A DNA stretch of 64,000 nucleotides from Kitasatospora papulosa (GTDB taxonomy: Bacteria; Actinomycetota; Actinomycetes; Streptomycetales; Streptomycetaceae), in contig NZ_JNYQ01000011.1 in assembly GCF_000717245.1 (NCBI RefSeq), positions 1-64,000 on the forward strand, in the 5' to 3' direction. Below the pieces are notes generated by a model. That model had not been told where the DNA came from. It did no database searches and worked only from the letters and a program-made list of their open reading frames with translations. Position numbers and translations under genes: made by a program. Shown in pieces: positions 23,301 through 31,899 of the stretch; position 1 is the first letter of the stretch, and every line of letters starts with the position of its first letter.

Positions 23301-25076
23301 CCGCCAGGACGTGGTGCCCAGGGTGAAGACGTCGCCGACCCTGGATTCGTAGACCATCTCCTCGTCGAGCTCGCCGACGCGTCCGCCGCCCTTCTTCGGG
23401 TCCGCGCCGGCCAGGAAGACACCGAAGAGCCCTCGGTCGGGGATGGTGCCGCCCGAGGTGACGGCGAGCCTCTGGGCACCGGGGCGGCCCGTGACGGTGC
23501 CGGTGACGCGGTCCCACACCACGCGGGGCCGCAACTCCGCGAAGGCGTCGGAAGGGTAGCGCCCGGCGAGCATGTCGAGCACCGCCGTGAACGCGGACTC
23601 GGGGAGCGAGGCGAAAGGAGCCGCCCGGCGGGCCAGGGCGAGCAGGTCGTCGGCCTGCCAGCTGTCGAGCGCGACCGTGGCGACGATCTGCTGGGCGAGC
23701 ACGTCCAGGGGGTTGGACGGGATCCGCAGGGCCTCGATGGAGCCCTCGCGCATCCGCTCGGTGACGACGGCCGCCTGCACGAGGTCGCCCCGGTACTTGG
23801 GGAAGACCACGCCGGTGGAGACGGCGCCGACCTGGTGTCCGGCACGCCCGACCCGCTGCAGGCCCGAGGCCACGGACGGCGGCGACTCGACCTGGATCAC
23901 CAGGTCGACCGCGCCCATGTCGATCCCCAGCTCCAGACTGGAGGTGGCGACCACGGCGGGCAGCCGGCCCGCCTTGAGGTCCTCCTCGACCTGCGAGCGC
24001 TGTTCCTTCGACACCGAGCCGTGGTGCGCGCGGGCGAGGACGGGCGGTGCCCCTTTCGCCGCCCCGGACTGCGCCATGATCTCGGCGGGGGAGTGGGCCT
24101 CGGGCAGTGACCCGCCGGCCCCCGGCTCCTCCTCGAACGCGGAGCCGGTCGCCCGCTCGTAGGCGATCTCGTTCAGCCGGTTGCACAGACGCTCCGCCAG
24201 CCGGCGGGAGTTGGCGAAGACGATGGTGGAGCGGTGGGACTGGACGAGATCGGCGATCCGCTCCTCGACGTGCGGCCAGATCGACGGCTTCTCCGCCTGG
24301 CCGCCCTCGTCACCGGTGGCGGGGGAGCCGCCCAGCTCGCCGAGGTCCTCCACCGGTACCACGACGGAGAGGTCGAACTCCTTGGCGGACGGTGGCTGGA
24401 CGATCTCGACCTTCCGCTGCGGCGACAGGAACCGCGCGACCTCGTCGACCGGGCGGACCGTGGCCGAGAGACCGATACGCCGGGCGGGTCGCGGCAACAA
24501 CTCGTCCAGGCGCTCCAGCGAGACGGCGAGATGGGCGCCGCGCTTGGTGCCCGCGACGGCGTGCACCTCGTCCACGATGACCGTCTCCACCCCCGCCAGC
24601 GCGTCCCGTGCCGAGGAGGTGAGCATCAGGAACAGTGATTCCGGCGTGGTGATCAGGATGTCCGGCGGCTTCGTCGCCATCGAGCGGCGCTCGGCCGGAG
24701 GGGTGTCGCCGGAGCGGATGCCCACCCGTACCTCGGGCTCCGGCAGGCCCAGGCGCACCGACTCCTGACGGATCCCGGTCAGCGGCGACCGCAGATTCCG
24801 CTCCACGTCGACGGCGAGGGCCTTCATCGGTGACACGTACAGCACGCGGCAGCGCTTCTTCGCCTCGGCGGGGGGCGGGGCCGCCGCCAGCCGGTCCAGG
24901 GAGGCCAGGAACGCGGCCAGGGTCTTGCCCGATCCGGTCGGTGCGACGACCAGGACGTCCGAACCCTCGCCGATGGCACGCCAGGCCCCCTCCTGCGCGG
25001 CGGTGGGCGCGTCGAAGGCGCCCGCGAACCAGCTGCGGGTCGCGGGCGAGAACGAATCGAGTGCGGAACCGGCCAT
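20364..25076 (-). CDS. lhr: Lhr-family ATP-dependent helicase, large form
   Basis: A 1,570-residue DNA repair helicase. The N-terminal core has Walker A APTGSGKTLAAF, DEVH motif II (TVIVDEVHAV), SATVRP (motif III) and VGRAGHQ (motif VI), followed by the winged-helix and Lhr-specific domains; the C-terminal about 700 residues form the extension of the long bacterial Lhr. From family knowledge, mycobacterial Lhr is a 3'-5' ssDNA-dependent ATPase/helicase with a preference for RNA:DNA duplex and is induced by DNA damage. The start is at MAGSALDSFSP; an ATG nine bases upstream (25085) has a better ribosome site and is possible. Divergent from the AraC-type gene. Confidence 0.9.
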   Translation of the reverse strand: MAGSALDSFSPATRSWFAGAFDAPTAAQEGAWRAIGEGSDVLVVAPTGSGKTLAAFLASLDRLAAAPPPAEAKKRCRVLYVSPMKALAVDVERNLRSPLTGIRQESVRLGLPEPEVRVGIRSGDTPPAERRSMATKPPDILITTPESLFLMLTSSARDALAGVETVIVDEVHAVAGTKRGAHLAVSLERLDELLPRPARRIGLSATVRPVDEVARFLSPQRKVEIVQPPSAKEFDLSVVVPVEDLGELGGSPATGDEGGQAEKPSIWPHVEERIADLVQSHRSTIVFANSRRLAERLCNRLNEIAYERATGSAFEEEPGAGGSLPEAHSPAEIMAQSGAAKGAPPVLARAHHGSVSKEQRSQVEEDLKAGRLPAVVATSSLELGIDMGAVDLVIQVESPPSVASGLQRVGRAGHQVGAVSTGVVFPKYRGDLVQAAVVTERMREGSIEALRIPSNPLDVLAQQIVATVALDSWQADDLLALARRAAPFASLPESAFTAVLDMLAGRYPSDAFAELRPRVVWDRVTGTVTGRPGAQRLAVTSGGTIPDRGLFGVFLAGADPKKGGGRVGELDEEMVYESRVGDVFTLGTTSWRIEDITRDRVLVSPAPGVPGRLPFWKGDQLGRPLELGRALGAFLRELGGLSAEDARLRLLTAGLDAWAADNILSYLDEQRRACGHVPDDRTVLVERFRDELGDWRIVVHSPFGAQVHAPWALALSARLGERYGMDAQVMHADDGIVLRLPDADLMGLDLLDFDPVQADAAGAGGEAGRGDTGPGFPAAGYDSDQPPVAAADVVFDKGEISQLVTEQVGGSALFASRFRECAARALLLPRRSPGKRTPLWQQRQRASQLLQVASEFGSFPIVLEAVRECLQDVFDVPGLTELMGDLEARRVRLVEVTTQEPSPFARSLLFGYVAQFLYEGDSPLAERRAAALSLDSHLLAELLGQAELRELLDADVLGELERELQWLTDDRKIKDVEGVADLLRVLGPLTDAELAERGAEAAWATELETSRRALRVRIGGAAHWAAVEDAGRLRDALGTALPVGVPEAFTEPVKDPLGDLLARYARTHGPFTSTQAANRFGLGVAVTDGALQRLAASGRVVQGEFHPAGIGQEWCDATVLRRLRRRSLAALRQELEPVPPAALAGFLPQWQHLGDTSLRGIDGLARAIEQLQGAPVPASALEKLILPSRVAGYTPAMLDELTTTGEVVWAGAGALPGKDGWLSVYLADSAPLLLPPPHPLEETALHESVLTALSGGYGLFFRQIADQVRATTHPDCTDPQLADALWDLVWSGRLTNDTLAPLRSLLGSGRTAGSTAHRARRNVPRGRYGSLTAAARPTSRTGPPTVSGRWSRLPSAEAEPTHRAHALARTLLDRHGVVTRGAVQAEGVEGGFSAVYRVLAAFEDSGQARRGYVVEGLGAAQFAMDGAVDRLRAASTARDRADPGSAPRALVLAAADPANAYGAALPWPESPDGAGHKPGRKAGALVVLVDGELTLYMERGGKSLLAWPTDPADPALHAAAQALASAARAGTLGTVTVERTNGVSSLTSPLGKTLEAAGFLATPRGLRLRA

Positions 25077-25177
25077 GCCCCCCATCGTGCACCCCACCAC
25101 CGACAACGGCCGGTGGACAGGCCCGCCACTCATCTCCGCGGACTCCTCGCACCGCCTGGACCTGCGAGAATACGAAC

Positions 25178-26041
25178 ATGGCAGAGGCGGACGCGACACA
25201 GGAATGGGCGCGGTACTGGCAGTACGCGGAACTGCCCCACCTCGATCTGCTGCGTGCCAGGTACGTCCGCCACACCTTCCCGCGCCACAGCCACGAGGGC
25301 TTTGTCTTCGGCACGATCACGAGAGGCGTGGAGGACGTCGGTCTCCCCGGCGGCACCGTGCATGCCGGCCCCGGCACCGTGGTGATGATCAACCCGGAGG
25401 TGCCGCACACCGCCCGCGCCGGAGTGCCCGAGGGATGGGTGTACGCCACCCTGTACCCGTCCGCACAGGTGGTCAACGACATCGCGGCCGACCTGACGAG
25501 CCTGCGTGGCACGGTCGGCTTCACGGAGACCGGGGTAAGGGACCCGCTCGCGGCCCGGCTGATCGTGCAGGTCCACCGAGCGGCCGAGGAGGGCAACGCC
25601 CTGGCCGCCGACAGTGTCCTGCGCGTCCTGGTCGCCCGGCTGCTCGATCACCACGGGGGCGTGCTGACGGCCAGGGTCTCGCACAGCGCCGGTGCCCGTG
25701 ACGCCGCCCGTGCGCGGGCCGTGCTGGAGGAGCGGATGGAGCGCCCGCCCACCCTGGAAGCCCTCGCCGCGGAGCTGGGGACCAGCCCGTTCGCGCTGCT
25801 GCGCGCCTTCAAGAAGGAGTACGGGATGCCCCCGCACACCTGGCTCACCGACGCCCGGGTGCGCCGAGCGCGGCGCATGCTCGACGCGGGTACCGCACCC
25901 GCCGCCGCGGCCGCCGTCGTCGGCTTCACCGACCAGCCCCACCTCAACCGTCACTTCACCCGGATCGTCGGGGTACCTCCGGGCGCCTACCAGCGCGAGC
26001 GTGCAAGAACGTACAAGACCGGCGGGGACACCCGCCCGTAG
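25178..26041 (+). CDS. AraC-family transcriptional regulator with cupin sensor
   Basis: A 287-residue regulator: an N-terminal AraC_binding cupin (HTFPRHSHEGFVFGTI, MINPEVPHTA) and a C-terminal double HTH (LEALAAELGTSPFALLRAF, VGFTDQPHLNRHFTRIVGVP). It is followed after ten bases by azlC, so it probably controls the AzlCD amino acid exporter. GAGAAT lies six bases before the ATG with no ribosome site, suggesting leaderless expression. Effector unknown; an amino acid or analogue is a guess from context. Confidence 0.9.
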   Translation: MAEADATQEWARYWQYAELPHLDLLRARYVRHTFPRHSHEGFVFGTITRGVEDVGLPGGTVHAGPGTVVMINPEVPHTARAGVPEGWVYATLYPSAQVVNDIAADLTSLRGTVGFTETGVRDPLAARLIVQVHRAAEEGNALAADSVLRVLVARLLDHHGGVLTARVSHSAGARDAARARAVLEERMERPPTLEALAAELGTSPFALLRAFKKEYGMPPHTWLTDARVRRARRMLDAGTAPAAAAAVVGFTDQPHLNRHFTRIVGVPPGAYQRERARTYKTGGDTRP

Positions 26042-26051
26042 CGTTCCGGGC

Positions 26052-26834
26052 GTGGCAGAACAGACAGCACCCCCTCAGAGCACCGGCGGCCCCGGTACGC
26101 CCGGCACCGGCACCGGGAAGCCGGACGCCGCCGTCGTCCGGGACGCACTCGGCGTGGGCATAGCCGTGGGCCTCTCCGGGTTCGCCTTCGGCGTGACCTC
26201 GGCAGGCTCCGGACTCACCCTCCTCCAGACGTGCGCGCTGAGCCTCCTCGTCTTCACCGGCGCCTCCCAGTTCGCCCTCGTGGGCGCCCTCGCAGCGGGC
26301 GGCAACCCCTACACCGCCGCGGCCGGGGCCTTCTTCCTGGGCATCCGCAACGCCTTCTACGGGCTCAGGCTGTCGCAGCTCCTCGCCCTGCCACGCGCGC
26401 TGCGTCCCTTCGCCGCCCAGTGGGTCATCGACGAGACGACCGCTGTCACCCTGCCCCAGCCCACCCGGCGTGCCGCGCGCATCGGGTTCACCGTCACCGG
26501 GCTCACCCTCTACACCCTGTGGAACCTGACCACGCTGGTCGGCGCGCTCGGGGCGGAGGCGCTCGGCGACACCGACGCATGGGGGCTGGACGCCGCGAGC
26601 CCCGCCGTCTTCCTCGCCCTGCTCGCCCCGATGCTGAAGAGCACCACGGAGCGAGTCACGGCGGGGCTCGCGGTCCTGCTGGTCCTCGGCCTCCTGCCGA
26701 TGCTCCCGGCGGGCGTGCCGGTGCTCGTGTCCGCGCTGGCGGCTCCGGTCGTCCTCGTCCTCAAGGGCCGCCGAGGAAGCGGCACGGACAGGACCCTCAC
26801 CGAAGGTACGACACACACGAAGGACAGCCGATGA
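26052..26834 (+). CDS. azlC: AzlC-type branched-chain amino acid export permease subunit
   Basis: A 260-residue membrane protein of the AzlC family: ALGVGIAVGLSGFAFGV, SLLVFTGASQFALVGAL and GIRNAFYGLRLSQLL are characteristic, with about 7-8 membrane helices. AzlCD pairs export branched-chain amino acids or their toxic analogues. The GTG start has TAGCGT seven bases upstream and no ribosome site. Its stop overlaps the azlD start (ATGA). Confidence 0.9.
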   Translation: MAEQTAPPQSTGGPGTPGTGTGKPDAAVVRDALGVGIAVGLSGFAFGVTSAGSGLTLLQTCALSLLVFTGASQFALVGALAAGGNPYTAAAGAFFLGIRNAFYGLRLSQLLALPRALRPFAAQWVIDETTAVTLPQPTRRAARIGFTVTGLTLYTLWNLTTLVGALGAEALGDTDAWGLDAASPAVFLALLAPMLKSTTERVTAGLAVLLVLGLLPMLPAGVPVLVSALAAPVVLVLKGRRGSGTDRTLTEGTTHTKDSR

Positions 26835-27136
26835 ACATCTGGATCGCCATCGGGCTGACCGCCGTCGGGTGTTACCTCGCCAAGCTGCTGGGGCTCCTGG
26901 TCCCCGCCGGAGTCCTGGAACGCCCGCTGGTGCAACGGCTGGCGGCTCTCCTGCCGGTGGCGTTGCTCGCGGCCCTCACCGCCCAGCAGACCTTCGGCGA
27001 CGGCCGGCACCTGGCACTGGACGCCAGAGCTACGGGCCTCGCCGCGGCCGCCCTCGCCCTCGTCCTGCGGGCTCCCTTCCTGGTCGTCGTCGGGTCCGCG
27101 GTGGTGGTCACCGCCGTCGTGCGCGCCCTGCTGTGA
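26831..27136 (+). CDS. azlD: AzlD-type transporter subunit
   Basis: A 101-residue, four-helix membrane protein of AzlD type, the obligatory small partner of AzlC. It starts within the azlC stop (ATGA), so translation is coupled. No terminator is visible in the 12 bp before the convergent gene that ends at 27149. Confidence 0.9.
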   Translation: MNIWIAIGLTAVGCYLAKLLGLLVPAGVLERPLVQRLAALLPVALLAALTAQQTFGDGRHLALDARATGLAAAALALVLRAPFLVVVGSAVVVTAVVRALL

Positions 27137-27148
27137 AGGCGGGGCGCG

Positions 27149-28063
27149 TCAGCGCGGAGCGCGACCGTGGTCCCGGAGGGTCCGCAGAGCTCTGAGGGTC
27201 TCGATCGGACGGCCCTCCAGGGCCGTTCCGGGCGCCCACTGCCGCCAGTTGACCGGCCAGCCACCGTCCTCCTGCTGCTCGGACTCCAGGTGGTCCAGGG
27301 ACCTCTCCATCTCGGCGTCACTGAACCAGCGCCGGGCGAGCGACCCTGGGGCGCGGGCGTAGTCGTAGGGGAAATGGTGTTCCTCCGGAGCGTAACCGGG
27401 GGCCACGGGATACTCCGCGCGGCGCCGTGGGTCGAGCACCACCAGCCGCTGGTCCCGCACCAGCCGGCCCAGTCGGTCGGCGGCCGCCTCGGCACGCGCA
27501 CGGTCGGGGACGCCGTCGAGGAAGGCGACGGCCGCCTCGATCTCGTACGGATGGGAGTGCTCCAGGGCGTCGACGGCGGCCCAGCAGAAGTCGGTGGCCC
27601 GGAAGAGCCAGGCATGCCACACCTGATTGCGGTGCAGGAGTCCGACCACCGGTCCGGTCGCGAGGAGTTCGGCGGGCGGGTCGTCGACGACGGGGATGAA
27701 GGGGGCGGCGGGGTAGCCGCGCTGGGAGGGGAGCAGCGCGGGCAGCGCGCCCTCCTTGGTCGACACGTCGGTCAGATAGCGGCAGATCCGTTCCACGCGC
27801 AGACCGCCGCAGCGGCCGATCGAGTCCAGGACGCTCAGCGCGTGAGCGGTGTGCAGCGGCTGGCTCACAGGTCCGCGGAGGTCGGGTTCGAGCGCGTGAC
27901 CGTAGCCGCCGTCCTCGTTCAGGTAGGCGGCCAGCGCGGTCTCGACGACGTCCGCGCCGCCTCCCAGGAAGAGATGGGCGAACCGCCGCTGCTCGAGGAC
28001 GCGTGCGGTGAGCCAGACGAACTGCTCGGCTCGGGCGAGGGAATGTGCTCCGGTTCCAGCCAT
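27149..28063 (-). CDS. terpene cyclase/prenyltransferase-like alpha/alpha-toroid protein, unknown function
   Basis: A 304-residue soluble protein with QW-like repeats seen in squalene cyclase and protein prenyltransferase folds (LNEDGGYGHALEPDLRGP, then EDGGWPVNW near the C-terminus). No DxDD cyclase motif is seen and no membrane segment, so enzymatic activity is doubtful. Start at MAGTGAHSLAR; TACGGT ends six bases before it with no ribosome site, and the 27-codon upstream extension has no support. Divergent from the DUF3046 gene. Confidence 0.78.
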   Translation of the reverse strand: MAGTGAHSLARAEQFVWLTARVLEQRRFAHLFLGGGADVVETALAAYLNEDGGYGHALEPDLRGPVSQPLHTAHALSVLDSIGRCGGLRVERICRYLTDVSTKEGALPALLPSQRGYPAAPFIPVVDDPPAELLATGPVVGLLHRNQVWHAWLFRATDFCWAAVDALEHSHPYEIEAAVAFLDGVPDRARAEAAADRLGRLVRDQRLVVLDPRRRAEYPVAPGYAPEEHHFPYDYARAPGSLARRWFSDAEMERSLDHLESEQQEDGGWPVNWRQWAPGTALEGRPIETLRALRTLRDHGRAPR

Positions 28064-28142
28064 GGACCGACCGTAGAGGGGAAAGTGCCGTCGGCAGGGG
28101 CTCCCGGCCGGGCTGCACTCGCAGGAGCGGGATACTGGGGGC

Positions 28143-28337
28143 ATGCGGTTGACGATTTTCTGGGAACGGATGGCGGATCACTTCGGCGAGACGTACGCCG
28201 ACTCCTTCGCACGTGATCACGTCATGGCGGAGCTCGGCGGGCGTACGGTGCACGAGGCCCTCGCCGCAGGCTGGGAGGCCAAGGACGTCTGGCGCGGGGT
28301 CTGCACGGCGGTCGGCGTGCCCCCCGACAAGCGCTGA
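28143..28337 (+). CDS. DUF3046 family protein
   Basis: A 64-residue protein (MRLTIFWERMADHFGETYA) of the actinobacterial DUF3046 family, which is regularly found just upstream of recA. Function unknown. GATACT lies six bases before the ATG and there is no ribosome site, so it is probably leaderless. Confidence 0.9.
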   Translation: MRLTIFWERMADHFGETYADSFARDHVMAELGGRTVHEALAAGWEAKDVWRGVCTAVGVPPDKR

Positions 28338-28459
28338 GCGGCCGGGGCACCGCACACCGGTACGAAAGCCACATGTGGTCGCTCCGGCCGGGCACGCCCT
28401 CGGCGAGGGCGTTCCGGGCCGGGCGGCCGGCTGTCACCGCGGTGAGCGAGACTTGTCCC

Positions 28460-29695
28460 GTGGCATCGACAGACGAGACCGCCCAGACCCAGCCGCCCGC
28501 CTCGCCGCCCGTCCCGCCGGCCGCTTCCCCCGCCTCGCCGCCCGGCACAGGCCCCGTCCGCATGCCCGGCTGGCTGCCGCGCGCGATGATCCTCGCCCTG
28601 ACGCTCTACGGGTGCTTCCAACTGGGCAGCTGGGCTTTTCACCAGCTCATCGGGCTGCTGACCAACATCCTCATCGCCTTCTTCCTCGCGCTGGCCATGG
28701 AGCCGGCCGTCAGCCGCATGGCAGGGCGCGGGATACGCAGGGGCCTCGCCACCTTCCTGGTCTTCATCGCCGTGCTGGTCGCCGCCATCGGTTTCGTCGT
28801 CCTGCTCGGCTCGATGCTGGCCGGACAGATCGTCGACATGGTCGAGGAGTTCCCCAAGTACCTCGACTCGGTGATCAACTGGGTCAACCAGACCTTCCAC
28901 ACGGAGCTCTCCCGGGTCGAGGTGCAGGACAGCCTGCTGCACTCCGACTGGCTCCAGAGATATGTGCAGAACAGCGCGACCGGCGTGCTCGACGTCTCCA
29001 CCACCGTGCTGGGCGGGCTGTTCCGTCTGCTGATGATCTTCCTGTTCTCCTTCTACTTCGCCGCCGACGGCCCGCGGCTGCGGCGCGCGCTGTGCTCCGT
29101 ACTGCCGCCGTCCCGGCAGGCCGAGGTCCTGCGTGCCTGGGAGATCGCGGTCGACAAGACCGGCGGCTACATCTACTCGCGCGGGCTGATGGCGCTGATC
29201 TCCGGCGTGGCGCACTACGTCCTGCTGGTGGTTCTCGACGTGCCCTACGCGCCCGCGCTCGCCGTGTGGGTCGGCCTCGTCTCGCAGTTCATCCCCACGA
29301 TCGGCACGTATCTGGCCGGCGCGCTCCCCATGCTGATCGCCTTCACCGTCGACCCCTGGTACGCACTGTGGGTGCTCGGTTTCGTCGTGGTCTACCAGCA
29401 GTTCGAGAACTACGCGCTGCAGCCGAAGCTCACGTCCAAGACGGTCGACATCCACCCCGCGGTCGCCTTCGGCTCGGTGGTCGCGGGCACCGCGCTGATG
29501 GGTGCCGTCGGTGCGCTGATCGCCATCCCCGCCGTCGCGACGCTCCAGGCGTTCCTGGGCGCCTACGTGAAGCGGTACGACGTCACGGACGACCCGAGGG
29601 TGCAGGGCGGCCACCGCTGGCGCCGTGGCGAGCCGGTGCTGTCCAGGATCCGGCGCGCGGTACGCGGCCACCGGTCGGAGGGCGACTCGCGGTAG
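28460..29695 (+). CDS. AI-2E family (DUF20) membrane transporter
   Basis: A 411-residue protein with a Pro/Ala-rich cytoplasmic N-terminus and about eight membrane helices, ending in a basic tail. Characteristic family words include LLTNILIAFFLALAMEP, VSQFIPTIGTYLAGALPML and KLTSKTVDIHPAVAFGS. Members include AI-2 exporters and Na+/H+ antiporters; the substrate here is unknown. The start is uncertain: GTG 28460 is preferred because GAGACT lies six bases before it (leaderless pattern), but GTG 28442 is possible. Confidence 0.85.
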   Translation: MASTDETAQTQPPASPPVPPAASPASPPGTGPVRMPGWLPRAMILALTLYGCFQLGSWAFHQLIGLLTNILIAFFLALAMEPAVSRMAGRGIRRGLATFLVFIAVLVAAIGFVVLLGSMLAGQIVDMVEEFPKYLDSVINWVNQTFHTELSRVEVQDSLLHSDWLQRYVQNSATGVLDVSTTVLGGLFRLLMIFLFSFYFAADGPRLRRALCSVLPPSRQAEVLRAWEIAVDKTGGYIYSRGLMALISGVAHYVLLVVLDVPYAPALAVWVGLVSQFIPTIGTYLAGALPMLIAFTVDPWYALWVLGFVVVYQQFENYALQPKLTSKTVDIHPAVAFGSVVAGTALMGAVGALIAIPAVATLQAFLGAYVKRYDVTDDPRVQGGHRWRRGEPVLSRIRRAVRGHRSEGDSR

Positions 29696-29907
29696 CGGGG
29701 CAGCGGGTCCGGGCGTACCTCGCGGCAGCGGGGGCAGGGGCCTGTCCACGGAGTCACCCTGGCTTCCCGGTACGCATTTCATGAGATATGTCCGTACATC
29801 GCGTGAAACTAGAATGAGTTCTGGCGCGATTCGTCGGCTTCCCCGCTTCGTGGACGCCGGCCGCCGTGAGCGGGGCTCCCGGTCCACGCAGGCCCGGCGT
29901 GGTGCGC

Positions 29908-29937
29908 TTGACACTAAAATCGAACATCCATTCTCAT
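29908..29937 (+). promoter_or_regulatory. recA distal promoter with LexA-type operator
   Basis: A perfect TTGACA (29908-29913) and TCTCAT (29932-29937) are spaced 18 bp apart. The spacer and -10 carry TCGAACATCCATTCTC (29920-29935), which matches the actinobacterial/Gram-positive SOS box: the left half TCGAAC is perfect and the right half is degenerate. LexA bound here would block polymerase. Confidence 0.8.
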
Positions 29938-30006
29938 GGAATTCCGGCCGGGTTTGCCGGGCCCGACCGCGGAGTTGTCCACAGGCCGGGAGGACGTCGA
30001 GGCCCA

Positions 30007-30029
30007 TTGTCAGTGGCAGGGGTTAGCGT
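30007..30029 (+). promoter_or_regulatory. recA proximal promoter of RecA-NDp (PafBC) type
   Basis: TTGTCAGTGGC (30007-30017), six bases, then TAGCGT (30024-30029). This is an almost exact match to the LexA-independent RecA-NDp motif that PafBC activates in mycobacteria. Confidence 0.85.
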
Positions 30030-30072
30030 CTGTGACGTGAAGCGATCGACTCAAGCAAATCGGGTGGAACCC

Positions 30073-31203
30073 ATGGCAGGAACCGACCGCGAGAAGGCGC
30101 TGGACGCCGCACTCGCACAGATTGAACGCCAATTCGGCAAGGGCGCGGTCATGCGTCTCGGCGAGCGGCCGAACGAGCCGATCGAGGTGATCCCCACGGG
30201 ATCCACCGCGCTCGACGTCGCTCTCGGCGTCGGCGGTCTGCCGCGCGGACGTGTGGTGGAGGTGTACGGCCCGGAGTCCTCCGGCAAGACGACGCTGACC
30301 CTGCACGCCGTGGCGAACGCGCAGCGGCTGGGCGGCTCGGTGGCGTTCATCGACGCGGAGCACGCGCTGGACCCGGAGTACGCGAAGAAGCTGGGCGTCG
30401 ACATCGACAGCCTCATCCTGTCGCAGCCGGACAACGGCGAGCAGGCTCTGGAGATCGTGGACATGCTGGTCCGCTCCGGTGCGCTGGACCTGATCGTCAT
30501 CGACTCCGTGGCGGCCCTGGTGCCCCGTGCGGAGATCGAGGGCGAGATGGGCGACTCGCACGTGGGTCTGCAGGCCCGTCTGATGAGCCAGGCGCTCCGT
30601 AAGATCACCAGCGCGCTCAACCAGTCCAAGACCACCGCGATCTTCATCAACCAGCTGCGCGAGAAGATCGGTGTGATGTTCGGCTCCCCGGAGACCACGA
30701 CCGGTGGCCGGGCGCTGAAGTTCTACGCCTCGGTGCGTCTCGACATCCGTCGCATCGAGACGCTGAAGGACGGCACCGACGCCGTGGGCAACCGCACCCG
30801 CGTCAAGGTCGTCAAGAACAAGGTCGCGCCCCCGTTCAAGCAGGCCGAGTTCGACATCCTCTACGGCCAGGGCATCAGCCGTGAGGGCGGTCTGATCGAC
30901 ATGGGCGTGGAGCACGGCTTCGTCCGCAAGGCCGGCGCCTGGTACACGTACGAAGGCGACCAGCTCGGCCAGGGCAAGGAGAACGCCCGCAACTTCCTCA
31001 AGGACAACCCCGACCTCGCCAACGAGATCGAGAAGAAGATCCTGGAGAAGCTCGGCGTCGGCGTCCGCCCCGAGGACCCGACGGCGGAGCCCGCAGCCGA
31101 TGCCGCGGTCACCGCCGGTGCTCCGGCCGATGCCGCTGCCAAGTCGGTGCCGGCGCCCGCGACCAAGGCCAAGACCGCCAAGACCGCAGCGGCCAAGAGC
31201 TAG
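30073..31203 (+). CDS. recA: recombinase RecA
   Basis: A 376-residue RecA with all core motifs: Walker A GPESSGKTT (about residue 66), LIVIDSVAALVPRAEIEGE, L2 region GVMFGSPETTTGGRALKFY and the MAW motif GVMFGSPE. It forms filaments on ssDNA for recombination and promotes LexA self-cleavage. The C-terminal about 40 residues are an Ala/Lys-rich tail typical of Streptomyces. The start MAGTDREKALDAAL is conserved; an upstream in-frame extension is not coding. recX follows after three bases. Two damage-responsive promoters are visible upstream. Confidence 0.98.
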   Translation: MAGTDREKALDAALAQIERQFGKGAVMRLGERPNEPIEVIPTGSTALDVALGVGGLPRGRVVEVYGPESSGKTTLTLHAVANAQRLGGSVAFIDAEHALDPEYAKKLGVDIDSLILSQPDNGEQALEIVDMLVRSGALDLIVIDSVAALVPRAEIEGEMGDSHVGLQARLMSQALRKITSALNQSKTTAIFINQLREKIGVMFGSPETTTGGRALKFYASVRLDIRRIETLKDGTDAVGNRTRVKVVKNKVAPPFKQAEFDILYGQGISREGGLIDMGVEHGFVRKAGAWYTYEGDQLGQGKENARNFLKDNPDLANEIEKKILEKLGVGVRPEDPTAEPAADAAVTAGAPADAAAKSVPAPATKAKTAKTAAAKS

Positions 31204-31206
31204 TCC

Positions 31207-31899
31207 GTGACGCGTCGCACGGAGTGGCCGGGCACCGACGCCGGTGCGGTACCCGGCCCCGAGTACGCCGCAGAACCGTCCGGGGAGTTCCCGGAGCCCG
31301 GCCGGGGGGCCGGGTTCGGCGAGGGGGCGGGCCGTCGTTCCCGCTCCCGCTCCAGAGACAGCGGTTCCCCCTCCTCGTCGAGGGCCGAGAAGGGGGAACC
31401 GCGAGACCCGGTCGAGCAGGCTCGCAACATCTGTCTCCGGCTGCTGACCGGGACCCCGCGGACCCGTAAGCAGCTGGCCGATGCCTTGCGTAAGAAGGAG
31501 ATCCCCGACGAGGCCGCGGAGGAGGTGCTCTCACGCTTCGAGGACGTGGGACTGATCGACGACGCCGCCTTCGCGGACGCCTGGGTCGAGTCCCGGCATC
31601 ACGGCAGGGGACTGGCCCGCCGCGCCCTCGTACGGGAACTGCGCACCAAAGGGGTCGACCCGACGGTGATCGACGAGGCGGTGGGGCAACTCGATCCCGA
31701 GCAGGAGGAGGAGACCGCACGGGAGCTCGTGGCACGAAAGCTCCGCTCCACCCGGGGGCTGGACCGTGACAAGCGGCTGCGCCGACTCGCGGGCATGCTC
31801 GCGCGCAAGGGGTACGGCGAGGGGATGGCCCTGCGTGTGGTGCGTCAGGCGATCGAGGCGGAGGGGGAGGACACGGAAGGGCTGGACGAGCCCTTCTGA
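31207..31899 (+). CDS. recX: regulatory protein RecX
   Basis: A 230-residue RecX that limits RecA filament growth. The conserved core starts near residue 65 (PVEQARNICLRLLTGTPRTR, KQLADALRKKEIP, FEDVGLIDDAAFADAWVE), preceded by an Arg/Ser/Gly-rich extension common in Streptomyces RecX. The GTG start lies three bases after the recA stop, so recA-recX is one transcriptional unit. No strong terminator is seen downstream. Confidence 0.93.
   Translation: MTRRTEWPGTDAGAVPGPEYAAEPSGEFPEPGRGAGFGEGAGRRSRSRSRDSGSPSSSRAEKGEPRDPVEQARNICLRLLTGTPRTRKQLADALRKKEIPDEAAEEVLSRFEDVGLIDDAAFADAWVESRHHGRGLARRALVRELRTKGVDPTVIDEAVGQLDPEQEEETARELVARKLRSTRGLDRDKRLRRLAGMLARKGYGEGMALRVVRQAIEAEGEDTEGLDEPF

Larger units (their letters stand above)
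29696..30072. promoter_or_regulatory. recA upstream region
   Basis: This 377-bp stretch has no gene. It holds, in order, an isolated TAGAAT hexamer near 29812, the LexA-overlapped promoter (29908-29937) and the RecA-NDp promoter (30007-30029). A ribosome site is weak before the recA ATG at 30073. Confidence 0.7.
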
